Source of the DNA: an uncultured Achromobacter sp. | GTDB taxonomy: Bacteria > Pseudomonadota > Gammaproteobacteria > Burkholderiales > Burkholderiaceae_B | DNA: 5,198 bases | Assembly: GCA_913775005.1 (NCBI GenBank) | Contig: CAJYKY010000391.1 | Span: 1 to 5,198, forward strand | Direction of reading: 5' to 3' | Shown here: in pieces, positions 1 through 5,198 of the stretch | Position numbering within the stretch: position 1 is the first letter of the stretch | Layout: the number at the start of each line of letters is the position of its first letter | Made by a program: the position numbers and the translations under genes | Notes under the pieces: generated by a model | Seen by the model: only the letters and a program-made list of their open reading frames with translations | Databases searched by the model: none | Told to the model about the DNA's origin: nothing

Positions 1-2
1 AG

Positions 3-524
3 CTGATCAACGACCAGCAATACGCCACGGTCACCATCGTGGAACCGCACAGCGACGTCACGCCCGCCTTGTTGCAGCGTCTGCGCGTGGTGGACGCCAG
101 CGCGTTTCTGAAGAACGCGCTCGCCCATCCCGCTTTCGCCCAGGGCGTGACCTTGATGGCCCCCGATGCGGGCGCCCGCAAGCGCGTGCAGGCGCTGGCC
201 AAGCAGTTGGGCCTGGCCGATGTGCGTTACGCCGAAAAGGTCCGCGACCCGCAAACGGGCCGCATCACCGAAACCCGAGTGCCGGACGACATCCCCAACC
301 AGCCGGTGCTGGTGGTGGACGACATCTGCGACGGCGGCCGCACCTTTCTGGAACTGGCCGCCGCGCTGGCCGACAAGACCCGCCAGCCGCTCTACCTGTA
401 TGTCACGCACGGCATCTTCAGCAAGGGCCTGGCCGAGTTGAACGCGCGCTTCGCCGGCATCTTCACCGCCTATGACTGGACGGCGGCCGAAGGCGCAGGC
501 GCGCCCATCCTCGTGAATCTCTGA
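3..524 (+). CDS. prs: Ribose-phosphate pyrophosphokinase-like protein, C-terminal part (5' end outside window)
   Basis: Partial PRPP synthetase-family gene; the frame is open from base 3, so the start lies upstream. 173 residues are visible, ending at TGA 522-524. Canonical Prs makes PRPP from ribose 5-phosphate and ATP in the cytoplasm. Seen in the sequence: a segment APDAGARKR (159-185) matching the SPDxGG..R region of Prs; a catalytic flexible-loop equivalent with K (237-239) and R in EKVRDPQTGR; and the ribose-phosphate/PRPP-binding loop VVDDICDGGRTF (312-347), which has the two acidic residues of type I phosphoribosyltransferases. The flexible loop differs from the KRR motif of housekeeping E. 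coli Prs, so this is a divergent paralogue, not the main cellular enzyme. It lies 60 bases upstream of nadV on the same strand, so it probably supplies PRPP to it. A related reading is an ADP-ribose pyrophosphate synthetase-like enzyme; the sequence alone does not decide. The family call is firm, the substrate is not. Confidence 0.85.
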   Translation: MINDQQYATVTIVEPHSDVTPALLQRLRVVDASAFLKNALAHPAFAQGVTLMAPDAGARKRVQALAKQLGLADVRYAEKVRDPQTGRITETRVPDDIPNQPVLVVDDICDGGRTFLELAAALADKTRQPLYLYVTHGIFSKGLAELNARFAGIFTAYDWTAAEGAGAPILVNL

Positions 525-527
525 ATC

Positions 528-567
528 TACGCAAGTACGCAAATACGCAAGTACGCAACTACGGAAC
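528..567 (+). repeat. 8-bp tandem repeat, five units, between prs-like gene and nadV
   Basis: Five consecutive 8-base units start at 528, 536, 544, 552 and 560. The first four are TACGCAAG, TACGCAAA, TACGCAAG and TACGCAAC, giving the consensus TACGCAAN; the fifth, TACGGAAC, is degenerate. They begin three bases after the stop codon of the prs-like gene and end at the ribosome binding site of nadV. The array is non-coding in this layout. It could be a slippage-generated spacer or a repeated protein-binding site. It has no obvious inverted symmetry that would make a hairpin. The repeat is directly visible; any function is inference. Confidence 0.9.
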
Positions 568-575
568 AAGAAGGA
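568..575 (+). promoter_or_regulatory. Ribosome binding site of nadV
   Basis: AAGAAGGA, with its AGGA core ending at 575, lies nine bases before the ATG at 585. This is good Shine-Dalgarno spacing and supports that ATG as the nadV start. It directly abuts the 8-bp tandem repeat. Confidence 0.8.
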
Positions 576-584
576 ACACGCATC

Positions 585-2279
585 ATGAACGCTCCCGATC
601 GCGTCATCGCCAAGAACGGCATCAACCCCTTCCTGCAAGCGGATTTCTACAAGACCGGCCACCCGTTCCAGTACCCCAAGGGTACGAACAAGATCCTGGC
701 CAACTTCACGCCGCGATCGGCGCGGCTGGCGCCGGTGCTGCCCGAGCTGTTCGACGACAAGATCGTCTGGTTCGGCCTGCAAGGCTTCATCAAGGAAATC
801 CTGATCGACCTCTTTAACCGGGAGTTCTTCGGCAAGCCCGCCGGCGTGGCCGTGCGCCAGTATCAGCGCCGTGTGGATAACGCGTTGGGCAAGGGCGCCG
901 TCACCGTTGACCACTTGCAGGCGCTGTATGAGCTGGGTTACTTGCCGCTGGAAATCCGGTCTGTGCCGGAGGGCGCGCGTGTGGATATCCGCGTGCCGCC
1001 CGTCACGTTCATCAACACGCATCCGCAATTTGCGTGGCTGGTCACCTACATCGAAACCCTGTTCAGCTGCGAATCGTGGAAGCCGTCCACGGTGGCGACC
1101 ATCGCGTTTGAATACCGCAAGCTGCTCACCTACTTCGCCCGCCTGACCGGCAGCCCGATGGACTTCGTGAACTGGCAAGGACACGACTTTTCCATGCGCG
1201 GCATGTCCGGCCTGTACGACGCGCGTAAGAGCGGCGCGGGCCACTTGCTGTCGTTCACTGGCACCGACACCATCCCGGCGATTGATTATCTGGAAGACAT
1301 CTACGGCGCCGATTCCGACCGCGAACTGGTGGGCGGCTCGGTGCCGGCGACCGAGCACTCGGTGATGTGCCTGGGCAGCAAGGAAGGCGAAATCGAAACC
1401 ATCCGCCGCCTGGTTACCCAGGTGTACCCGGCCGGCATCGTGTCGGTGGTGTCGGACACGTGGGACTTCTGGCAAGTGGTGACGGACTTTGCGGCCGCCT
1501 TGAAGGACGAGATCCTGGCGCGCCAGCCTGACCCGTTCGGCAACGCCAAGGTCGTGTTCCGCCCCGACTCGGGCGACCCCGTGAAGATCCTGACCGGCTA
1601 TTTCTGCACCGATGTGTCCAGCGTGGAGGACGCTGCTGCGCTGGCCGCTGCGCGCCGCGAGGGCTTTGAAGCCGTGCGCGACGCGGCTACCGGCGCCTAC
1701 TGGCTGCTGGACGACAACGGCGGCGTGGGCCAGGTCCTGCGCGAAGCGGAAGTGAAGGGCGCCGTCGCGTGCCTGTGGGATATCTTCGGCGGCGTCGTAA
1801 CGGACCGGGGCTACAAGCTGCTGGATCCGCACGTGGGCCTGATCTACGGCGACTCCATCACGCTTGCCCGTGGCCGCGACATCCTGGTCCGGTTGGAGCG
1901 CAAGGGGTTTGCGTCGGGCAATGTGGTGTTGGGCATCGGCTCTTACACCTACCAGTACCTGACGCGCGACACCTTCGGCTGGGCGCTGAAGGCGACGTAT
2001 GCCGAGGTCAATGGAGAACCGCAGGAATTGGTGAAGGACCCGGTGACGGATTCCGGCGTCAAGCGGTCGGCCAAGGGCCTCTTGCGGGTTGACCAGACCG
2101 ACGCGGGCTATGTGCTGCATGATCAGCAGACGCCCGAGGCGGCCGAAGGCGGCGCGCTGGTGCCGGTGTTCCGCGACGGCCAATTGCTGGTCGAGCAAAC
2201 CTTGGGCGAGATCCGCGAACGGCTGCAAGGGTCGTGGACGTGCCCCGAACCCGGCAGCATCCGCTGGCCCGCCTGCTAA
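585..2279 (+). CDS. nadV: Nicotinamide phosphoribosyltransferase (NAMPT/NadV family)
   Basis: Cytoplasmic enzyme that condenses nicotinamide with PRPP to give NMN in NAD salvage. Databases often label this bacterial group 'nicotinate phosphoribosyltransferase'. The 564-residue product aligns along its length with human NAMPT (491 residues). Equivalents of the human catalytic and binding residues are visible: Y22 (Y18), F202 and R205 in HDFSMRG (F193, R196), D228 in GTDT (D219, which favours nicotinamide over nicotinate), H258 in PATEHS (the phosphorylated H247), D291 (D279), R326 and D328 in RPDSGDP (R311, D313), D423 in YGDS (D354) and R461 in LTRD (R392). The D328-D423 distance is 95 residues against 41 in human, so about 54 residues are inserted around 337-405. 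The ATG at 585 has a good ribosome binding site, and homology starts by residue 14. It forms a likely operon with the upstream prs-like gene and ends before a hairpin terminator. Nicotinamide specificity is inferred from D228. Confidence 0.95.
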   Translation: MNAPDRVIAKNGINPFLQADFYKTGHPFQYPKGTNKILANFTPRSARLAPVLPELFDDKIVWFGLQGFIKEILIDLFNREFFGKPAGVAVRQYQRRVDNALGKGAVTVDHLQALYELGYLPLEIRSVPEGARVDIRVPPVTFINTHPQFAWLVTYIETLFSCESWKPSTVATIAFEYRKLLTYFARLTGSPMDFVNWQGHDFSMRGMSGLYDARKSGAGHLLSFTGTDTIPAIDYLEDIYGADSDRELVGGSVPATEHSVMCLGSKEGEIETIRRLVTQVYPAGIVSVVSDTWDFWQVVTDFAAALKDEILARQPDPFGNAKVVFRPDSGDPVKILTGYFCTDVSSVEDAAALAAARREGFEAVRDAATGAYWLLDDNGGVGQVLREAEVKGAVACLWDIFGGVVTDRGYKLLDPHVGLIYGDSITLARGRDILVRLERKGFASGNVVLGIGSYTYQYLTRDTFGWALKATYAEVNGEPQELVKDPVTDSGVKRSAKGLLRVDQTDAGYVLHDQQTPEAAEGGALVPVFRDGQLLVEQTLGEIRERLQGSWTCPEPGSIRWPAC

Positions 2280-2283
2280 GCAG

Positions 2284-2322
2284 AAAAAAAGCCACGACGC
2301 CTTGAGGGGCGTCGTGGCTTTT
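2284..2322. terminator. Bidirectional intrinsic terminator between nadV and SURF1
   Basis: A perfect 11-bp GC-rich stem, GCCACGACGCC (2291-2301) with GGCGTCGTGGC (2308-2318), encloses a 6-base loop. Seven As (2284-2290) precede it and four Ts (2319-2322) follow it. Read on the + strand it ends the nadV transcript five bases after the stop codon. Read on the - strand it has a seven-U tail and ends the cyo-SURF1 transcript about 40 bases after the SURF1 stop. The position between convergent genes and the tracts on both sides fit a shared terminator, stronger for the - strand. Confidence 0.9.
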
Positions 2323-2363
2323 CGCGTTCAGCGTTCAGCGTGTGATCTTCGAATGCGCTTGGC

Positions 2364-3149
2364 TTAGACCTTGCCCCGCGCCCGCTTTTCTTCACGGACA
2401 AAGATCACCACGCCGACAATGATCATCAACGCCAGCGCGTACCAGGTGATCGCGTAGACAAGGTGATTGTTCGGGAAGCTCAGCACCGTCAGGCCGCCAA
2501 CCGGCCCCTTGGCGGGATCGCGCTCGGGGCTGGACGCGGCGTCGGCGTCAATGAAGTAGGGCGCCACATCGGTCAGGCCGCGCGCCGTCGCAATGGCGGG
2601 CAAATCGCGTGAATACCAAAGATTGGCGGCCGGATCGTTGTTGCGCAGGAAGCCGCTGCCCGGTTCCCCCATGCGCAGCAGGCCCGTGACGCGGCCTTCG
2701 GCAGGCGCTTGCGGCGTGTTCGCCTGGCGCTTGCGCCATTCCGGCAGCACAAAGCCCCGGTTGACCAGCACCGTGCCGCCGTCGGCCATTTGCAGCGGCG
2801 TCATCACCCAGTAGCCGCTGCCCAGTTCCGTGGCGGCCTGCACCAGCGTCTGGCGGTCGTATTGGAACGTGCCGGTGGCGGCCACGTGGCGGTATTCGGC
2901 GTTGTTGAAGCTCAAGCCGCGCCAGTCGCGCTTATCAGGCGCGGGCGTAGTGGGCGCATGCGCGCGCTGGTTCACTTGGGCGATCAGGTCGCGCTTCCAG
3001 GCCAGGCGGTGCACCTGCCAGGTGCCCAGGGCGCATAGCCCCGCGAACAGGGCGACAGCAACCACCCCCAGGATGACCAGGGTGGTTTTGCTGCGCGGAT
3101 TGCGGGGGGTGTCGGCGGATCGGGTAGGGGTGTCTTTGACTGCGGCCAT
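2364..3149 (-). CDS. SURF1-family cytochrome oxidase assembly protein
   Basis: Inner-membrane assembly factor for haem-copper oxidases, thought to help insert haem into subunit I; Paracoccus Surf1 proteins bind haem a. The 261-residue product has the SURF1 layout: a charged N-terminus, TM1 at about 22-44 running into LGTWQVHRLAWK (41-52), a periplasmic domain with YRHVAATG (86-93) and VNRGFV (129-134), and a second TM at about 229-251 preceded by PNNHL with H229, the conserved histidine tied to haem binding. It ends in a basic tail. The ATG (3147-3149) shares one base with the cyoD stop (TGATG), and no strong Shine-Dalgarno is seen, which suggests translation by coupling. As the last gene of a cyo operon it most likely serves this quinol oxidase, like Surf1q of Paracoccus; that role is inferred. 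Family call is very sure. Confidence 0.95.
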   Translation of the reverse strand: MAAVKDTPTRSADTPRNPRSKTTLVILGVVAVALFAGLCALGTWQVHRLAWKRDLIAQVNQRAHAPTTPAPDKRDWRGLSFNNAEYRHVAATGTFQYDRQTLVQAATELGSGYWVMTPLQMADGGTVLVNRGFVLPEWRKRQANTPQAPAEGRVTGLLRMGEPGSGFLRNNDPAANLWYSRDLPAIATARGLTDVAPYFIDADAASSPERDPAKGPVGGLTVLSFPNNHLVYAITWYALALMIIVGVVIFVREEKRARGKV

Positions 3150-3583
3150 CAGGGCATTTTCCGCATGTCGTGGGTCGACATGGGCATCATATTGGAGTTC
3201 AGGTGATACATGATCCAGATGGATCCGCTGAGCGTGATTACGACCAGCACCAGCGTGAATATTAACGCCAACATGTTCCAGCCGCTTTCGGACTTGGTGT
3301 CCATGTGCAGGAAGTAGATGATGTGGACCACGATCTGCACCACGGCAAACGCCAGGATCACCAGCGCGGTCGTGCGGGAACTGGCGAAGACGCGATCCAT
3401 GACCAGCCAGAACGGAATGGCCGTCAGAATGGCGGCCAGCACAAAGCCGGTGATGTAGCTTTTCAGCGTGCCGTGCGCGGCGCCGTTATCATCGTGGTGA
3501 TCGTGGCTACCCCCGTGCCCACCCCCATGGCCGCCATGGTTGCCATGGCCGCGATCCGCCAGATTGTCCATGTGCGAGCTCAT
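3149..3583 (-). CDS. cyoD: Cytochrome bo3 ubiquinol oxidase subunit IV
   Basis: Small inner-membrane subunit that stabilises the bo3 oxidase and its CuB site during assembly. 144 residues against 109 in E. coli. The core from GTLKSYITGF (38-47) through IPFWLVM, VHIIYFLHMDTKSESGWNM (86-104) and GSIWIMYHLNSNMM (120-133) follows E. coli CyoD closely, with three TM helices at about 42-62, 71-92 and 102-126. The start was placed at ATG 3581-3583 because GGGAG stands seven bases upstream and the ATG overlaps the cyoC stop as ATGA. An in-frame ATG at 3664 lies deep in cyoC and is unlikely. Oddities are an N-terminus with nine histidines in 37 residues, set in Gly/Asp-rich sequence, and a Met-rich C-terminal extension (M132, M133, M135, M140, M143). 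Function of both ends is unknown; metal handling is a guess. Confidence 0.95.
   Translation of the reverse strand: MSSHMDNLADRGHGNHGGHGGGHGGSHDHHDDNGAAHGTLKSYITGFVLAAILTAIPFWLVMDRVFASSRTTALVILAFAVVQIVVHIIYFLHMDTKSESGWNMLALIFTLVLVVITLSGSIWIMYHLNSNMMPMSTHDMRKMP
3525..3548 (-). repeat. 9-nt in-frame repeat encoding the Gly/His stretch of CyoD
   Basis: CCATGG occurs three times at 9-base intervals (3525, 3534, 3543). On the coding strand this gives a three-residue periodicity of the G-x-H type within residues 12-23 of CyoD. It looks like a small in-frame coding expansion that could change repeat number without shifting the frame. Confidence 0.6.
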
Positions 3584-4221
3584 GGCAGTACTCCCATCAA
3601 GTACACGAAGGTGAACACGCCCACCCAGATCAGATCCAGAAAGTGCCAGAACATCGACAGGCACATCAGGCGGCGGCGGTTCTCGGGGATCAGGCCATGC
3701 ATTTGCACCTGGATCATCATCGTCACCAGCCAGATGATGCCGAACGTGACGTGCAGCCCGTGCGTGCCGACCAGCGTGAAGAACGACGACAGGAAGGCGC
3801 TGCGTTGCGGCCCGGCGCCCTGGTGGATCAGGTGCGCAAACTCATACATTTCCAGCGACAAAAAGCCCAGGCCCAGGATGCCCGTGACCGCCAGCCATAG
3901 CTGCGTGGCGCCGATGCGGTTGCGCCGCATCTCCAGCATCGCAAAGCCGTAAGTGATGGACGACAGCAGCAGCAGCGCCGTGTTGACGGCAACCAGCGGC
4001 AGGTCGAAAAGGTCAGCGCCTGACGGCCCGGCTGCATAGCTGCGCCCGAGCACGCCGTAGGTGGCGAACAGGCACGCGAAGATCAGGCAGTCGCTCATCA
4101 GGTAGACCCAGAAGCCAAGCAGCGTGCCGTTCTGGGGGTGATGTTCGCCCGTGACGTAGAACACGGGTTCGGCGGGCGGCTGGGCGCCGCCGGGCAGGGT
4201 GGGGGCCAGGGTATCAGACAT
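3580..4221 (-). CDS. cyoC: Cytochrome bo3 ubiquinol oxidase subunit III
   Basis: Inner-membrane subunit III of the haem-copper quinol oxidase; it stabilises subunit I and proton uptake and carries no redox centre. The 213 residues (E. coli 204) contain the family signatures GFWVYLMSDC (36-45), SSITYGFAMLEM (87-98), LEMYEFAHLI (123-132), GPQRSAFLSSFFTLVGTHGLH (137-157) and CLSMFWHFLDLIWVGVFTFVYLMG (187-210), with five predicted TM helices. The ATG (4219-4221) overlaps the end of cyoB by eight bases. No clear Shine-Dalgarno precedes it, so coupling to cyoB is likely. The stop overlaps the cyoD start by four bases. The N-terminus (about 1-30) is Pro/Ala-rich with only H27 and H28, whereas E. coli CyoC has a His-rich leader; here the His-rich segment sits on CyoD. 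Assignment is very sure. Confidence 0.97.
   Translation of the reverse strand: MSDTLAPTLPGGAQPPAEPVFYVTGEHHPQNGTLLGFWVYLMSDCLIFACLFATYGVLGRSYAAGPSGADLFDLPLVAVNTALLLLSSITYGFAMLEMRRNRIGATQLWLAVTGILGLGFLSLEMYEFAHLIHQGAGPQRSAFLSSFFTLVGTHGLHVTFGIIWLVTMMIQVQMHGLIPENRRRLMCLSMFWHFLDLIWVGVFTFVYLMGVLP
3591..3595 (-). promoter_or_regulatory. Ribosome binding site that fixes the cyoD start
   Basis: CTCCC on the + strand reads GGGAG on the coding strand, seven bases before the ATG at 3581-3583. It lies inside the end of cyoC. It is the clearest Shine-Dalgarno of the oxidase genes seen here and supports the 144-residue CyoD start over the ATG at 3664. Confidence 0.75.
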
Positions 4222-5198
4222 GTTTCGCTAGCAACCGGGTGCGGGCGTCTTCTTCGCGCACGACCGCTTCGGCCGGCACGTAGTAGTCGCGCTTGTAGTT
4301 GAAGGTATGAATGATGGACACCAGAATCAGCGCCGCGAACGACAGCACGGTCAGCGGCCACATATGCCAGATCAGCGCAAAACCCATCACCACGCTGATG
4401 CCCGCCAGCACGATGCCGGCCCAGGTGTTCTTCGGCATGTGGATCGGAATGAAACCCTGCTGCGGCCGTTCATAGCCGTGCTGCTTCATCTGCCACCAGG
4501 CGTCCAGGTCATGCACGCGCGGCGTGAAGGCGAAGTTGTATTGAGGCGGCGGCGACGACGTCGACCATTCCAGCGTGCGCGCATCCCAGGGGTCGCCCGT
4601 GTCGTCACGCAGCTGATCGCGGCGGCGGTAGCTGACCACCAGCTGGATGATGAAGCTGCCGATGCCGCAGGCGATCAGCAGCGCGCCGAACGCGGCAATC
4701 TGGAACCAGATCTGTAGCGACATGTCTTCAAAGTGGTTCACGCGGCGCGTGACGCCCATCAAGCCCAGCACATATAGCGGCATGAAGGCCACGTAAAAGC
4801 CCACGAGCCAGAACCAGAACGAGCACTTGCCCCAGAACGGATCGAGCTTATAGCCAAAGGCCTTGGGGAACCAGTACGTAATGCCGGCCATCAGCCCGAA
4901 CAGCACGCCGCCGATGATCACGTTATGAAAGTGCGCAATCAGGAACAGGCTGTTGTGCAAGGCGAAGTCGGCCGGCGGCACCGCGAGTAGCACGCCTGTC
5001 ATACCGCCGATCACGAAGGTGACCATGAACCCCATCGTCCACAGCATCGGCACTTCAAAGCGGATGCGGCCGCGATACATGGTGAAGAGCCAGTTGAAGA
5101 TCTTCGCGCCGGTCGGGATCGAGATGATCATCGTGGTGATCCCGAAGAACGAGTTCACACTGGCCCCGGACCCCATGGTGAAGAAGTGATGCAGCCAG
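4214..5198 (-). CDS. cyoB: Cytochrome bo3 ubiquinol oxidase subunit I, C-terminal half (5' end outside window)
   Basis: Catalytic subunit that oxidises ubiquinol, reduces O2 to water and pumps protons across the inner membrane. The last 327 residues are visible and the frame runs open off the right edge, starting W-L-H-H-F-F-T-M-G-S-G. The HH pair (5186-5191) matches CuB ligands H333/H334 of E. coli. Further on, HFH (4925-4933) matches haem ligands H419 and H421, and the RR pair (4742-4747) matches haem-propionate arginines R481/R482; all fit one constant offset of 330, so no indel separates them. YRGRIRFEVPM, GDPWDARTLEWSTSSPPPQYNF and IHMPKNTWAG are also typical of CyoB rather than aa3 cytochrome c oxidase. 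Several TM helices are visible, with two more after the soluble loop. By that offset the protein would be about 657 residues (E. coli 663). H284 and Y288 equivalents lie outside the window. It is followed by cyoC with an 8-base overlap. Confidence 0.97.
   Translation of the reverse strand, partial: WLHHFFTMGSGASVNSFFGITTMIISIPTGAKIFNWLFTMYRGRIRFEVPMLWTMGFMVTFVIGGMTGVLLAVPPADFALHNSLFLIAHFHNVIIGGVLFGLMAGITYWFPKAFGYKLDPFWGKCSFWFWLVGFYVAFMPLYVLGLMGVTRRVNHFEDMSLQIWFQIAAFGALLIACGIGSFIIQLVVSYRRRDQLRDDTGDPWDARTLEWSTSSPPPQYNFAFTPRVHDLDAWWQMKQHGYERPQQGFIPIHMPKNTWAGIVLAGISVVMGFALIWHMWPLTVLSFAALILVSIIHTFNYKRDYYVPAEAVVREEDARTRLLAKHV

Noticed and set aside
39..524. A complete 161-residue gene starting at GTG 39
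   Set aside because: The frame is open to the window edge, the residues before the GTG continue the Prs-like homology, and no ribosome binding site precedes it. It is an internal valine of a truncated gene.
528..567. The TACGCAAN array as a CRISPR array
   Set aside because: Units are 8 bp and directly abutting with no spacers.
1..584. A phage or mobile-element origin for the prs-like/nadV pair
   Set aside because: Codon use resembles the flanking cyo genes, and there are no integrase, attachment-site or terminal-repeat signs in the window.
1769..2295. Shadow frames within the end of nadV on both strands (1769-2092 +, 2059-2295 -)
   Set aside because: They lie over well-conserved NAMPT sequence, lack ribosome binding sites and encode Arg/Gly/Pro-rich filler.
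2324..2340. Two copies of GCGTTCA just past the terminator
   Set aside because: Only two full 7-base copies in a short non-coding tail; no further structure or plausible role.
3149..3664. A longer CyoD starting at ATG 3664
   Set aside because: The extra 27 residues lie inside cyoC, resemble nothing in CyoD, and lack a ribosome binding site. ATG 3583 has GGGAG at good spacing and the ATGA overlap.
3305..4717. Long + strand open frames opposite the cyo genes (3305-3952, 4307-4717) as possible antisense or overlapping genes
   Set aside because: Their products are low-complexity Arg/His/Gln-rich sequence typical of the complement of high-GC coding DNA, with no recognisable domain, while the - strand genes are certain.
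4214..5176. CyoB starting at the methionine at 5176
   Set aside because: The frame continues upstream with the conserved CuB histidines, so this Met is internal and the gene is cut by the window edge.

Overview
This window looks like ordinary chromosome from a high-GC betaproteobacterium, most likely the Alcaligenaceae (Achromobacter/Bordetella type). That placement rests on codon use rich in G/C third positions, a prs-like + nadV pair for nicotinamide salvage, and a cyoBCD cluster followed directly by a SURF1 gene. The genus is inferred from recalled family and neighbourhood patterns, not from a search.

Left half, + strand (1-2279): an NAD-salvage unit. It opens with the C-terminal part of a ribose-phosphate pyrophosphokinase-like gene, cut by the window edge. 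A 60-base spacer containing five 8-bp tandem units follows, then a complete nicotinamide phosphoribosyltransferase (nadV) of 564 residues. The simplest reading is that the first enzyme makes PRPP and the second joins it to nicotinamide to give NMN, which an adenylyltransferase outside the window would convert to NAD. All NAMPT catalytic positions that could be aligned are present. The protein carries an insertion of about 54 residues relative to human NAMPT.

Centre (2280-2363): a short convergent intergenic region holding a strong bidirectional hairpin terminator, with A and T tracts on its two sides.

Right half, - strand (5198 down to 2364): the distal part of a cytochrome bo3-type ubiquinol oxidase operon, transcribed cyoB (5' end outside the window), cyoC, cyoD, then a SURF1-family assembly factor. 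Adjacent genes overlap by 8, 4 and 1 nt, so translation is probably coupled. CyoB retains the visible CuB and haem ligands with spacing identical to E. coli. CyoD has an unusual His/Gly-rich N-terminus and a Met-rich C-terminal tail. SURF1 at the end of a quinol-oxidase operon resembles the dedicated 'Surf1q' arrangement.

I found no mobile element, CRISPR array, tRNA or rRNA. No gene-free stretch exceeds 300 bases. I see no clearly undescribed system. The most interesting points are the prs-like/nadV pair with its inserted domain, the 8-bp tandem repeat between those genes, and the metal-binding-like ends of CyoD.
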